A DNA stretch of 64,000 nucleotides from Sorghum bicolor (lineage: Eukaryota > Streptophyta > Magnoliopsida > Poales > Poaceae). Position 1 is the first letter of the stretch. Each line of letters starts with the position of its first letter. The DNA lies in NCBI RefSeq assembly GCF_000003195.3, contig NC_012871.2, positions 48,703,862 through 48,767,861 on the forward strand. The letters run 5' to 3'. The position numbers were made by a program, and so were the translations under genes. Below are positions 44,836-56,592 of the stretch, piece after piece. The notes beneath the pieces are model-generated. The model searched no databases. It had not been told where the DNA came from and worked only from the letters and a program-made list of their open reading frames with translations.

Positions 44836-46565
44836 TCACAAGGATGTCAAGTATGCTAGAATGCCAAAAGTATAAGTCCCAAGCCGGCAAACAACTATTT
44901 ATAAGCCCCTCAAACAAATAGAGCCGTTGGCTCTTTCACTGGACAGAACATGGGGCCACCGGACGCGCAGCAGGTGAGCCACCAGACGCTCGAACCCAGC
45001 ATCTGGTGTTCCAAATGACAGCCACGTGTTAGCTTTTGAATCTCGCGCGTCGATCTCTAACGGTCACTTTCAAACCACCAGACATGGTCAAGTGGGAACC
45101 AGATGCGTCTGATGCACACCGAACCCATACGTAGAGACGGTGTTTTTCGCGCAGGGTCACCAGATGTGTACCACCGGACGCTCCCTAGGTGTCCGATGCT
45201 CTCAGTCAGAAACACTCACATTCTTACAAGCTGACATCATGCATCACTGGCGTGCCAACAGTGCCTGGCTTACATCCGATGCGAGCGTTCGATGCGCACT
45301 GCTCACTCGCGCCAGAGACTGACAACATACCAGACACGTACATTCAGCATCCGATGCCTTGGAGGCTAGCGTCCGGTCCCACGACTTCTCCAAACTTTCC
45401 ACAAACGCAATAGAAAATATGCGTTTCATTTTCTCAAATTGCTGAATCGCACCTCGCAAGCTCGGTGGAAGGGAGAGAGGAACCCAAACCCTTCTCTACC
45501 CTTCAAACTCCACCTCCTTCTTAAAGTGTGCCAACACCACCATGTGTGTACCAACATGTGCAAGTGTGTTAGCATTTTCACAAACATTTTCTTCGAAGGA
45601 GTTAAGTTAAATCACTAGGTTCTAAATGCATGCACAAGAACAATGACACCTAGTGGCACTCGATAACTGCTTAGCTAAAGAATTTCCCTCTTTATAGTAC
45701 GACTATCTATCCTAAATGTGATCACACCCTCTATGGTGTCTTGATCACCAAAACTAAAACCCTAAGCAATACCTTTGCCTTGATATCCATAGGGTTTTGT
45801 TTTTCTCTTTCTTCATTTCCAAGTTGAGCACTTGATCATCTTGTGGTCATCACCATCTTCACCATGATCATCTCATGCTCCATCACTTGACATGTACCAA
45901 CCTCATTAAGTCTACACACACTTAGTATAAAGGTTAGTAATAGGGTTTCATCAATTATCCAAAACCAAAATAGGGCTTTTAGCAACAATTCCAAGATCGA
46001 TGAAACCAATCTAGAGATCAAATAAGCGAATCTATAATTTGTGCTTCGTTGGTTCAAAAAAAAGAATTTGTGCTTCAGTGCAAAAGCCTAGGAATGCCTC
46101 TTGGGAGGACCCTTTGGGAGGAGCACGTCTACGACAGTTGTTCTAAGGTCACCAAGGCCATCTAGAACGCTAACGACTCTCATGGAAAGACGCAACGAAC
46201 AATAAGGGGTTGGAAAGGACAAAAGTTGGGTAATAAATGTAAAAAGATGATTGAATGTTCAATGTTGGATCCTTCAATTGGCCATGATCCTCTAATATAT
46301 ATAGGGGTGGTTTTATCCTAATAGAAAACGAGTTCAAAGCATAATCTCCAAGTTTCCTATGCAAAAACATGTCAAAATAATTTTTTAAAGCAGTTCAGTT
46401 TGGACTACATTAGGGAAACTGGTTTAGTTAGGTCCCAAACCAGCTAGTCCAGTTTTGTTGGGCCAAGGTAGCTAGACCGATCGGCCACACAGGGAACTGG
46501 CCTAGCCATATCCCAAAGGCAAAGGGTCTAACAGATACCCTCATTAGAATATCTAGTGAGTGCCT
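44836..46565. other. decayed repeat DNA, CACCGGACGC-type motifs, no gene
   Basis: Between about 44,950 and 45,390 the motif CACCGGACGC/CACCAGACGC and variants recurs in a GC-richer block, as in LTRs of several grass gypsy/copia families. The rest is AT-rich with no conserved coding region. Open frames here are short and non-overlapping with known domains. Boundaries were not found. Confidence 0.4.
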
Positions 46566-47498
46566 GTTGATGAAATATGGTCAACAATCCACCAAGGGGT
46601 ATGCCCACAATGGTAGATGAATCGATGGAGGTGCGTGAGCCATGAACTAGATGGTAACAAAGACACAAGACATAAGATTTATACACGTTCAGGCCGTCAG
46701 CATAACATAAAACTCTATATCTTGTGCTTTGTTATTTTGTATTGATTGAGCATGAGATTTGGTTGTCTTGATGACCTATCGGCTAGGGGACCCTTGCCCC
46801 TCCTTATATCTAAAGGGATAGGTTACAAGTAAAGTATCCTATTTGGTACAATATATTCTTATAGCCTTGTGGTGTACACCGACCAATGCCTTGGGTCGCA
46901 CGACTTCATTTTATGGGCTAGGCCACCTCTGATGGCTTGGCCCATGTATAACCATGAGGGTATATGGGGTTGTCCACAATGCCACATGGGTAGACATTGT
47001 GATATGAGTCCACATGTCAGATTGTCTAGTGGATCACCATCATGTTAGGGCATCTTTTATCACCTAGTGCCTTTTTCCATAATGGAAAGAGTATCTAGCT
47101 TTATCCCTTTGAAGAGGAATCAAACCAATTTATTACAATTTAATAACTCTGGTAGATGAAATTTTTCTAACAAAACCAACTTAAGACCTGCTTCTAAACA
47201 AAGAAGGTCATCCATAGGATATAAAGAGATTTATTGTTACAATCTCCAAAGTTCGACAAGCCCCCACCATGAACGCTTGTCGCAATTGGGTCTAGAACCA
47301 AAGCCAATGAGTTCCTCAAAATAACACATGTAGAAGAGAACTAGGTCAATAATAATAAAAAACATATTATAAAAACCAATAATCATAAACAACTTTGTTC
47401 CTTGTTATCCATATTGACCATAATATAGTTATTGCACCAATCAAAAAGGGCCCGTTCAATTACCATTCCTAGCCTGGAATGGCCCAGAATATTTCTAG
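46566..47498. other. LTR-like relic flanking element G
   Basis: From TGTTGATGAAATATGG the sequence has GGGGTATGCCC...GGTAGATGA and AAGATTTATACACGTTCAGGCC segments, reminiscent of grass LTRs. No second copy, PBS or PPT is present in the window, so this is a weak call. No gene is seen. Confidence 0.3.
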
Positions 47499-47503
47499 CA
47501 CAG

Positions 47504-48751
47504 TGTTGGGTATTTTAAACGCAAACAGAAAAATCCACAAGCGCACGGATACCGATGTAGCTTTCACCCGGGAGTATTCCAGAGTATCAATTTTTCACAG
47601 GGAACGTGAGTGTACTAATTAAGATTCAAGATCGCCCAAGGATATCTATATAATTATTTTTGGTGGGAACAGAGGAAGTTTCCTGAGAGTTCTCTAATTG
47701 ATCTAAGAATCAAGAATTACTTCAAAGATTATTTATTTCGAGACATCAGAACACTAACCACAGAAAGAGAAGAGAAGGGGGCTAGGAAGCTCTGACTACG
47801 GTCCTACAAACACCGATCCGAACGAGGTGGAATATGTCGACCGTTAGGGCTGTCACTACCCTAGGGCTACCACAACAATCCGCAGGATTGGGTGCAATTC
47901 CAGGTAATTGCAAGACTAAACACCACGTCTAATCTATTAATTACTACTCTAATGTTGCAAAGATTAGAGCACTTGATGCAAGCGGGAATCCAATAAATAA
48001 CTTGAATGTAAATAAAAGTAATTAAAGAACTCAGGAATTGTGAATTGAAGAACCTAGAGAACGATGAAGAACGAACCAGTTGCTGCAAAAATACAATGTT
48101 GAGGAAAATCCGACAGATCCGGCTCCTCCTCCTCCGCTCTCCTCTTCTCTCTCCCTATTTTCTAGATTACAACTCGAACTAACTAGAACTAGAACTAGAA
48201 CTAGATGAACTAGAACTAGAACTAGATGAACTAGAGGGATCCTCTCTACTTGGATGAAGAATTGAAACCCTAGCTTTGATTCTGTAGAAGAGGTATGCTC
48301 TCCAGGGGCCAGGGGGCCTTGCTTATATAGTCTTTTCAGATGAATCTGGGCAGTCGGATCAAACCGACATTAATTGCATGATTTTCCTTGATCCCTTAGG
48401 TCGGTGGAGCACGATCCGCGAAAAGGACTCTGATTGGGCACTGTAGCAGGGCGGGCGCCCAGGAGAGTAGGGCAGGCGCCCTGCCTCCGAGCCCGATTGC
48501 CTTCCTGTTCGTTCCCTTGGCTTCTGGAGTCTTCTAGATGGTAGAAAATTGCGTGGCACGTTAATATCTCTATGTAATCTCGACATGTGGGCCTTTCTTC
48601 CATATTTCCTGATAACCCCCTGTAGAAATAGACAAACACCAAAACTCGTGGAATTCTGTCAGATAAAACCCTAAGTCTAGGTGTTGGTTGCATATAGGTC
48701 CTTTTCCATGATTAGTTGACGGTTTAATGTGAGCATTAAGGACCGTCAACG
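47504..48751 (-). repeat. element G 3' LTR
   Basis: In its own sense it starts (C/T)GTTGACGGTCC, with the first base mutated, and ends AAAATACCCAACA. TATATAAG is near 48,330 and the GC doublet at 48,449-48,460 and 48,470-48,481 (one base changed). A CTAGAA-rich repeat lies at about 48,177-48,237. Clearly the same family as the E LTR. Confidence 0.85.
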
Positions 48752-50032
48752 AGCTCCTGCAAGCTTAACCTTTGCTCGTCCCTAAGCAAAGCTAAAATCA
48801 GCAAGAAAACAGGGGTTACTTTTATGCCTCTTACTACAGGGTTTTTTTAAGTTATTACTAAGGTCTTAAGTGATTGAAAAACAGAACGATCAAGTCAAGC
48901 ACTATGTCTCAAGTTATTTTGTCTTGCCTTTGTTCTGGAGTTTTTTATAAGTCTGCAAAATAAAACTGAGGCATTTGCCTTCTTCTTGAAAGATATATAA
49001 GTAGAGCTTTAAAAGTTTTAGCATACTTACTTTGCATTTTGCTATGTCAATGCTCGAGCAAGGGAGAGGAATGTCATACTCCTAGATCAAGACCTTTGAC
49101 CTTTTTGAAAAGTTTGTCATCTCTTACTGGCATATTGCTTATTAGAGGGACCATGTGCTATTGTTTTTTTCTTTCTTTTTTTCAGTCTCTTTTTTTTTTC
49201 TTTCTTTTTTTCAAGTGGGCACCAAGTACCCCTAATTCTACTATCGGACACGTGTCCATTTTTTTCCACTCAGGTGAGTATCTTTGTACCCCTAATTCTA
49301 CTTCAGACACTTGTCCATTTTTACCTCTCGTCTCACTCTATTTTTTTTCAAATCAAATTTTTGCATAGTCCCATGCCTCTAACGCAATAATACTTTGGAA
49401 GAGTGAATCTTTTATATTTTTAAAACAAAAAGACCTTGATCTTTGGAGCATGATAATTCTCTCAACCAAAACTACAAGAATTAACAATGGCTTGAACAAA
49501 GCAAGTGCCCACAGTTTTAATATTCATATCTTATAAGACTCTAGGTATTATGTCAAACAGGATCTCATCTTTTCTTTTTTTTATCTTTTTTTTAATTTTT
49601 AGATTTTCAAAAGATAAAATCTCCAGAACTCTAGCGAAACTTGGAACAAGTTAAATAGTAGCTCAAACCTTCTCATATCATGTTTGTCAATTACCTAGAC
49701 TTGGATCAAACTTTCTTTTTATTTTATTTAAAACTTAGGATTACACAAAACTATTGTATATTACTCAAAAGAAAAACTTTGTTTGGTTTCATGGTTATGC
49801 ATTTTTTTATTTCCGAATGCTAGTAAATAAAACCAAGAAAGAAAAGTAATACTTATCTAGATACACATGGGGGTGCCTCCCCCAAGCTGGATGTTGACAT
49901 AGTCGTTCACTCTTGTGGCCTGCATGTTCGGTCTCACCCTTCTTAAGCCTCAAAATCCTGCACAACCCAAATAGAAAACAAAACTTGTGGAGCATGTTAG
50001 GGGTTAGGTAATTGTCTAGAGCTTATGAGAGC
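48752..50032 (-). other. element G 3' region
   Basis: Non-coding. Contains the internal PPT-like motif (plus strand CTCCCCCAAGCTGG-type, near 49,876), GGACACGTGTCC (49,246-49,257) and poly-pyrimidine runs. The 3' PPT beside the LTR is mutated (CTCCTGCAAGCTT on the plus strand). Confidence 0.6.
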
Positions 50033-51086
50033 TTAATGTGAGAATTCTATGAACTCAATCACATCAAGTTCCTCTACCAGGTTGTTTTGTGGCTCGAGAT
50101 AGATTTTCAAGCGTTGACCATTTACCTTAAAAGTGTTACCTATGTTGTCTTGGATGGTAATGGCTCCATGAGTTGAAGTGTCAATAACCTTGTATGGTCT
50201 ATCCCACTTACTTCGTAGCTTACCATGCCCAAAGAGCTTAACTCTTGAATTGAATAGTAGAACCTTATCTCCAGGCTTAAACTCCTTGTGCTTGATTCTC
50301 TTATCATGCCATCATTTTGTTCTCTCTTTATAGATCCTTGAATTGTGGTAGGCTTTCTCTCTCCATTCTTCTAGCTCAGATAGTTGCATCAGACGATTCT
50401 CGCTAGCGAGGTGGAGATCCATGTTCCGTTTCTTGAGTGCCCAATGAGCCTTAAACTCTACTTCCACAGACAAATGACAATTTTTTCCATATACAAGTTG
50501 ATAAGGTGACATGCCTATGGGTGTTTTGAATGCAGTTCTATATGCCCAAAGTGCATCAGGAAGTTTGTCCTTCCACCCCTTACCCATCTCATCTACGGTC
50601 TTTTGTAAAATATTTTTGATTTGTTTATTAGATGTTTCGGCTTGACCGCTAGTCTGAGGATGGTATGGTGTTGCGATGTTGTGTCGAACTCCATGATCGG
50701 CTAGGTACTTCCGGAAGATTTTGTCGATGAAGTGGGAACCTCCATCGCTTATAACTATCCGGGGTATACCAAAGCGAGGAAAGATTACTTCATGGAACAT
50801 TCTCTTGGCATGTTTTGAATCAGCTGATCGACAAGGTAGGGCTTCTACCCATTTGGATACATATTCCACAGCTACTAAGATATACTCGCAATTCCTGGAC
50901 ATAGGGAATGGCCCCATGAAATCAATGCCCCATACATCGTTTCGTGAGTTGATATTCCCATGTTTTTGACATCGGTGGCATCTCCTAACAAAGTCCTTTG
51001 TATCTTCATACATCGTTGGCCAGAAAAAGCCACTTTGCCAAATTTTAGCATGTGTCCGAAATGCTCCATAGTGTCCTCCATATGGC
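50033..51086 (-). pseudogene. element G integrase, interrupted by F and by one TGA
   Basis: Integrase from the zinc domain ([17 protein letters not shown] ... CHRCQKHG) through the core ([29 protein letters not shown], so D,D,E are kept) and into the C-terminus ([11 protein letters not shown]). It ends at TAA 50,035-50,033. An in-frame TGA (50,314-50,312) lies where B has an Arg codon, consistent with CGA to TGA. Between HGNINSRN and DVWG it lacks about 13 codons that B has. F inserted after the PYGGH coding section. Confidence 0.85.
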
Positions 51087-52194
51087 TGTTGACGGTCCAT
51101 AAGTACCAAATATAATCATCAAATAAATAAAGAAAAGCATCCAAATACAACCAACACCCAGACTTAGGGTTTTATCTGACAGAATTCCATGAGTTTTGGT
51201 GTTTGTCTATTTCTGCAGGGGGTTATCAGGAAATACGGAAGAAAGGCCCACATGTCGGGATTACATAGAGATATCAACACACCGCGCAATTTTCTACCAT
51301 CTAGAAGACTCCAGAAGCCACGGGAAGAAAGCAGAGGCCGAAAGGGGCCAGGCCCAGGGCGCCGCCCTGAGGACCTGGGCGCCCGCCCTCTGTTGGATGC
51401 CAATCAGGACTCTCTTCGCACACGACGTTCCACCGACCTAAAGGATCAAGGATAACATAGTACCACATCACCTGCTGAACTAAAAACGAACAAAGGAGGA
51501 GGACTATATAAGCAGGGCCCCTGGCCCCTGGAGGAGAACAAGTTTATCATAGAGTTGAGGGGTGCCCTCGAAGGAAAACCTCTTCTCTAAATAGAATTTA
51601 TTTTTAGGCTTAGCAACCAATGTAAGTAGAAATAGATCTTCTAGTTTCTACTAGATTGAGAGATATAGAGTGGAGGTGTAGATCGGAGGAAGGCCGGCCT
51701 GTCGGTGTCTACTCCGAGGTTGTACCTGCGGGATCAAGTCTTCTAACCCGAGGCTTGCTCCTAGGATTCTTCAGTATTTCGACTTCTAATTCTAGTAAGT
51801 TCTTGTTTTATTGTGCTTTGGTTTATGAGTTTACTTTAATCCTCTTCCGGTTGAGTATTAGAGTAATCATTGCTAGCGTAAACGTGGTGTTTAGGCTAGG
51901 GTACTCATAGATATCCCCTGACTAGCTGGACCGTGGTAGTAGGGAGGAACGTGACAATTCCGAGTTACCTTTGTATCCCATATCTTGTTAGCAGGACGGG
52001 TAGGGTTTATAGGTGCGGGTCGAACATCCTTTGTGGTGTCTAGATTCCGTAAGCTTCCCCAATAGAACAGTAGATCATCCTTACCAAGGTTAGAACGAGA
52101 CTACGGTTGCAGTCTTCTCTATACATCACTCACATCGAGAAACATTCTTTGTGGCTTGCGGATCATTTCCTTATTGTGTTACCAAATATCAACA
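51087..52194 (+). repeat. element F 5' LTR
   Basis: 1,108 bp, TGTTGACGGTCCATAAG to ACCAAATATCAACA. GC doublet at 51,357-51,367 (one base short) and 51,377-51,388. CTATATAAG is near 51,504. In the 417 bp that can be compared with the 3' LTR I count about 9 differences. Confidence 0.9.
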
Positions 52195-52202
52195 AGCATT
52201 TC

Positions 52203-52220
52203 TGGCGCCGTTGCCGGGGA
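52203..52220 (+). other. element F primer binding site, tRNA-Asp
   Basis: TGGCGCCGTTGCCGGGGA, 8 nt after the LTR, identical to that of B. Confidence 0.9.
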
Positions 52221-52316
52221 GAAAGACGGTTTGCTGAGATAACTTTGAATCTTGCTATTATCTTGTATTATACTTTTATACTTTTATTCTTTTATCTTTT
52301 TATTTTTTTCATCTCT

Positions 52317-52922
52317 ATGGATAACTCAAATTCCATACCTATTATTGAATTTTTTGCACCTTCGGATACCAGCCATAGGCTATGGGAGTCAACAAGTCCT
52401 GCCCCTAATTATGATCTGTGTCCGGAGTTGATTGCAATAGGTCAAAACCAACCCTTTTCTATAGCTGAGGTCCTATCTTTTAATCAAGAAGATAATGCAC
52501 TTTTAGCTACACCTAGGGAATCTTTTAATTTTTCTATAAATTCTGGTTTAAACCTAGCCCAACAAGACCATGTTTTTTCTTGATATTTTTACATTGGTCT
52601 TAATCATATACCCTTTGGTAGAGTCTTTCTTTCTTTATCTATCAGTAAAGGAAGGTATGTCTTCATTCGTGGACATCCTTCTTGTACTAGTCTTCATAGA
52701 AAAATCTTAGAGATAGAGAAGGAATCATCTCCCAGACAAGGAAAGGAAGTTTCAATAGCCAATTTCCAAACATTTCAATTCCATGATTCGGCTTTCCATC
52801 CCATCCTTGAGCCTAATAATTTCTACTATGCTCTTTCTTTTGAACCTCCTGATAAGCCTATGAATTTCTCTAGACATCCCGTTCATAAGAGTCACCAAGA
52901 CCACAAGGGGGAGTACTTTACA
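52317..52922 (+). pseudogene. element F gag remnant with internal deletion
   Basis: Starts MDNSNSIPIIEFFAPS, parallel to the B gag start (LIAIGQNQPFS versus LIAMIQNLSFS). It then jumps directly to VLSFNQEDNALLATPRESF, the equivalent of B VLSFKQKDNETLGKSWKRF, so the central Gag segment is deleted. TGA at 52,581-52,583 ends the frame. Similar sequence goes on to about 52,922 (RGHPSCTSLHRKILEIE, with later stops). Confidence 0.65.
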
Positions 52923-52925
52923 TAA

Positions 52926-53299
52926 AAACTCAGAGAGGTGATCCAGGACGCCCCGTCATCTCGATCTCCGTCGGCATGGTGGACTTCCCAGAAGCACTCT
53001 GCGACTTTGGCTCCAGCGTCAACAATATGCCCAAGGTTGCAGATCGGACACTCAGTTTCCCAAAGGAAATATTGAAGAACCTCTGTGTCCGAGTTGGTAC
53101 CTTGTACGCTCTAGCAGACTTCGTGGTGATAGAGACTGGTACTGAGGAGAGGGCACCCATCATCTTAGGGATGCCATTCCTAAACACCAGAGCTGTCATC
53201 TACGTTAATGCTGCCAAGATCAGTTTCTACATCAAGGGGAAGAAGGAGACTTTCCCTCAAGAACAAGACTACACAAATTTCAGAGCAATCCCGACATGA
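52926..53299 (+). pseudogene. element F first retropepsin-like module
   Basis: Reads RGDPGRPVISISVGMVDFPEA and then the catalytic-type motif LCDFGSSVNNMP (near 53,000), followed by LGMPFLNTRAVIYV, the second retropepsin signature. Compared with E (VLYEKFFTHPLLETT) a short segment after the active site is missing. The frame ends at 53,299. Confidence 0.65.
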
Positions 53300-53339
53300 A
53301 CCAAGAAAGAGGACCAACAGGAGGAATAGGAACAAGCAA

Positions 53340-54004
53340 ATGTGGACCGAGTCAGCTAAGATGGTCACTGTAGTTCAAAGAGGTCAAGATCGTCGACTCC
53401 AGTCGCCTTTCCTAATCAAGAAGGACGACCCTAGTGTTCCAAGCATCGAGTGCACAATCAATGGATACTCTTTTCAGAAGACACTCTACGACACCGGATC
53501 TGACGACAACATAATGGCCGCAGTCACTTATCAGCTCCTGCATGGAACCATGCCCCTACAACCAACATACATTCAGCTCCAGATGATTTTCAGGTCATTG
53601 ACATGGGAGAAGACGAGTAAGATCCACCCACCATCCTTGGAAGACCGTTCCTCAACACTATCAAAGCCATCATCTACATTGGAACCGGAGAAGTCCACAT
53701 GCACTTCCCCTCTCAGAAGGTAGGCCGCTATTTTATTGACCCTAACTATTTAGTTAAAGATTCTAAGCAGGTCAGGACAAGAAGAAGGCGACACAACCGA
53801 AATCACAGGAGGCAAATCATCAAGGACAGATGGGCAGACTACGAAGGAGAAGTGGTAAAGTCTGAAGACATACAGCTTGAAAAGAACTATCCTGAGGAGA
53901 CCGTAGCACCGAGTCACGTGTGGAGGGAGAAGATAGTTATACACGAAGAGGAGGTGCCACCGGAATCACCGACTACACCATCCAGCGAATCCCAGGACAA
54001 CTGA
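53340..54004 (+). pseudogene. element F second retropepsin-like module and basic tail
   Basis: From MWTESAKMVTVVQRGQDRRL the frame reaches LYDTGSDDNIMAA, a D-T-G-S retropepsin site, then loses frame near 53,590. The equivalent of E's PPIILGRQFLSTVKAIIYIG is only seen in another frame. A tail in frame 53,699-54,004 has RTRRRRHNRNHRRQ (basic, NLS-like) and an acidic, Pro-rich end, stop at 54,004. It is not a known Gag or Pol domain beyond the PR resemblance. Confidence 0.6.
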
Positions 54005-56162
54005 GAAAACAGAGAGTCCCGTTCGGAGGACTTAAAAACATCAAACACCTTGTCAAGAGGTAAACTTGGTAGTTACCCTTTTTCTTTCAATTATTCAATT
54101 ATAGTTTGCTTAGTTAATCAGGATTCATATCATCTCGAAAAGAAAATAAAAATGTTAAAAATAGTAAGCCCTATGTGAGTATGCTCATGGCATAAAACCC
54201 ATAGGTACATTCACTGTGGTGGCATAAAATAAATATATTTTCATCTTATAATAAAAATATAAAAATAATAAGTGCATGATCCTGCTAAATAAATAACATT
54301 TATTGAGGAGGCTCAACATTATAAAGGCTAGATATTTATGCTAACACTTAACCAGTTCCACAAAGCTTTGTTGTCTATTTGAGCTCCACAGAATTCATGG
54401 ATCAAAGAAGACTAGCAGACGGAGGACATCCTAATCGCTGTCAGGGTGATACCGACATTCAAATACACCTCCGTCACCTGCTAGCTACATCAGAAGAAAT
54501 TACGTCAAAATCCAGCTTGGGGGAGAGCACCCCTATTTATCGAGCTAAGTGTTTCTACTCGCATTTATACTTTACTCAAATAATAAAAAGATGCATAATC
54601 ATAAAAACCCAAATAAAGATTTTGTGCTTTTATATATATCTTTGCTTAGTTTGCTAAATAAATAAATAAATAAAGTTTGCTATGAACCCTCATGATAAGC
54701 TCTCACATGGAAATGATGAATAGTTGCTCTGCCATGACTAGTTCTTAAAATTGAAATCTCTCTCAAGTTTAGGCATAACTGTTATAAATTAAGATTTGCT
54801 CTAAACCTGAACTTGTGAGAAGAGTACTTGATTTAAAGTCTAAGTCGTTAACGGATATGATATGGGAAAGTTGAGCTGCTGTTTATCTGTTTCTAGAGAT
54901 GCTAGAATTCTGGAGAATTTTATCTTTGAAAATCTTTAAAATAACACATGATGAGTTCCTGTATGATGAGAGTTTAAAATCCTACCACAGCCACATATAT
55001 GTGCTTATTAGACTATGAACCATATATTTACTTTTTACTGCTTATGAGCATTGAGTGTGGTCAAGCTGTGTAGACCCTTAGGAGCTTGTCATGTGGTTAA
55101 AATCAAGATTCACTTGCATGTTCACTCGTATATGCTGCTTCTATTCCGAAAGTACGCATCCACATACATCCACTCATTTCCATCTCCAGATTCACCCGAA
55201 ATTATTCTACTCCTAATCCGGGAGAGAATAGCCAAAAACATTTTTCTATCCCTGTTATTCCCTGTGAAATAAATGCTCCAGTTATTTAGGTTACTACCAC
55301 TTGCTACATTATTTCAGGAAATGAGTGCTCTAAAAAAAGAAAAGAAGAAAAAAATAATATACGAGGAAATAAAAAGGGGCAAGTGCCCGGAACCTCGAAG
55401 AAAAGAAAAAGTGAGACGAGAGGTAAAAATGGACAAGTGTCCGACAGTAGAATTAGGGCTACAAGATACCCATCTGAGAGGAAAGAAAAAGAAAATATAG
55501 AGCATCTCATTCTCCTCAAAAAGCTTCAAAGTGCAAGAACAGGTATGTATCCCTTTAAAAGATCAAAAGTAGAATTAGACTTTCACCATTGTTATCACCA
55601 TCATCACCATACACCATTCATTCGCCACACATGCACATCTTGATTTGACTTATTGACTTGTTTCTCTGGATCCATGGTTTGACTATGCAATAAATGTCTT
55701 GTAAGTATGTATTAGCTGTCTCCCACCTATGAGCTCCAGATATCAAAACCTTATTAGAGTAGGGTGAGAGAGAAGGTAATATCACTATGCATTATACCAA
55801 AAATACCACATACTTTGAGAGAAGGCATATACCATTACTGCCTTTGTAAGGATCCAGAAATACCACAAAAGAGAGATTTGAGAGAATTATATAAGGAATC
55901 TCTGAGTTTTATTTGAAAATCTGCAAAAACTCCAGAGCTACAGCTGATCAAGAATAAGAGACATGGCGCTTGACTTGACCGTTCTATCTTTTAACTGCTC
56001 AAGACACAAGTGATGGTTACAAGCCCCATAGTAAAAGGTAAAATGAGTAAGTTTTAAGTCTTAACAGTTCACTCTAACTCAGAGATGAGATCTTACTTTT
56101 AAAGCATGAAACCACTGCAGAAACTCTTGAGTTCATCCTTGCTCAGGGACGAGCAAGAGGTA
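54005..56162 (+). other. element F 3' region
   Basis: Non-coding. Internal PPT-like CAGCTTGGGGGAGAGCACCC at about 54,518, palindromes GGGCAAGTGCCC (55,377-55,388) and GGACAAGTGTCC (55,431-55,442), and an AAATAAATAAATAAATAAA tract near 54,655. It aligns with the equivalent parts of A, B, E and G. Confidence 0.65.
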
Positions 56163-56175
56163 AGCTTGGGGGAGT
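56163..56175 (+). other. element F polypurine tract
   Basis: AGCTTGGGGGAGT directly precedes the 3' LTR (TGTTGACGGTCC). Confidence 0.8.
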
Positions 56176-56592
56176 TGTTGACGGTCCATAAGTACCAAAT
56201 ATAATCATCAAATAAATAAAGAAAAGGATCTAAATACAACCAACACCCAGACTTAGGGTTTTATCTGACAGAATTCCACGAGTTTTGGTGTTTGTCTATT
56301 TCTGCAGGGGGTTATCAGGAAATACGGAAGAAAGGCCCACATGTCGGGATTACATAGAGATATCAACACACCGCGCAATTTTCTACCATCTAGAAGACTC
56401 CAGAAGCCACGGGAAGAAAGCAGAGGCCGAAAGGGGCCAGGCCCAGGGCGCCGCCCTGAGGACCTGGGCGCCCGCCCTCTGTTGGATGCCAATCAGGACT
56501 CTCTTCGCACACGACGTTCCATCGACCTAAAGGATCAAGGATAACATAGTACCACATCGCCTGCTGGACCAAAAACGCACAAAGGAGGTGGA
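56176..56592 (+). repeat. element F 3' LTR, first part
   Basis: 417 bp matching the start of the 5' LTR, cut off by the E insertion. GTGGA at 56,588-56,592 should be the E target duplication. Confidence 0.9.

Larger units (their letters stand above)
47504..51086 (-). mobile_element. element G: 3' part of an Athila-like element, continues beyond F/E
   Basis: The minus-strand 3' LTR (48,751-47,504), 3' region and integrase end are present. The upstream part lies to the right of nested F and E, outside the window. The integrase is close in sequence to that of B, so G belongs to a related autonomous family. Candidate target duplication CACAG at 47,499-47,503 cannot be checked here. Confidence 0.8.
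51087..56592 (+). mobile_element. element F: RT-less LTR element, 3' LTR cut by E
   Basis: 5' LTR 51,087-52,194, PBS, remnants of gag and two retropepsin-like modules, 3' region, PPT and the first 417 bp of the 3' LTR, where E is inserted. The interior is only about 4.0 kb. RT, RNase H and integrase are absent. The left target flank is ATGGC; its partner is outside the window. Confidence 0.85.

Noticed and set aside
44950..45390. CACCGGACGC motif cluster as a CRISPR-like or satellite array
   Set aside because: Irregular spacing and degenerate units in a plant nuclear context. It resembles motif-rich LTR sequence of grass retroelements.
55600..55630. His-rich frame (YHHHHHTPF) and its mirror near 58,440-58,480
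   Set aside because: It comes from a CATCAC/ATGGTGATG simple repeat in the shared 3' region of F and E, with no conserved frame.
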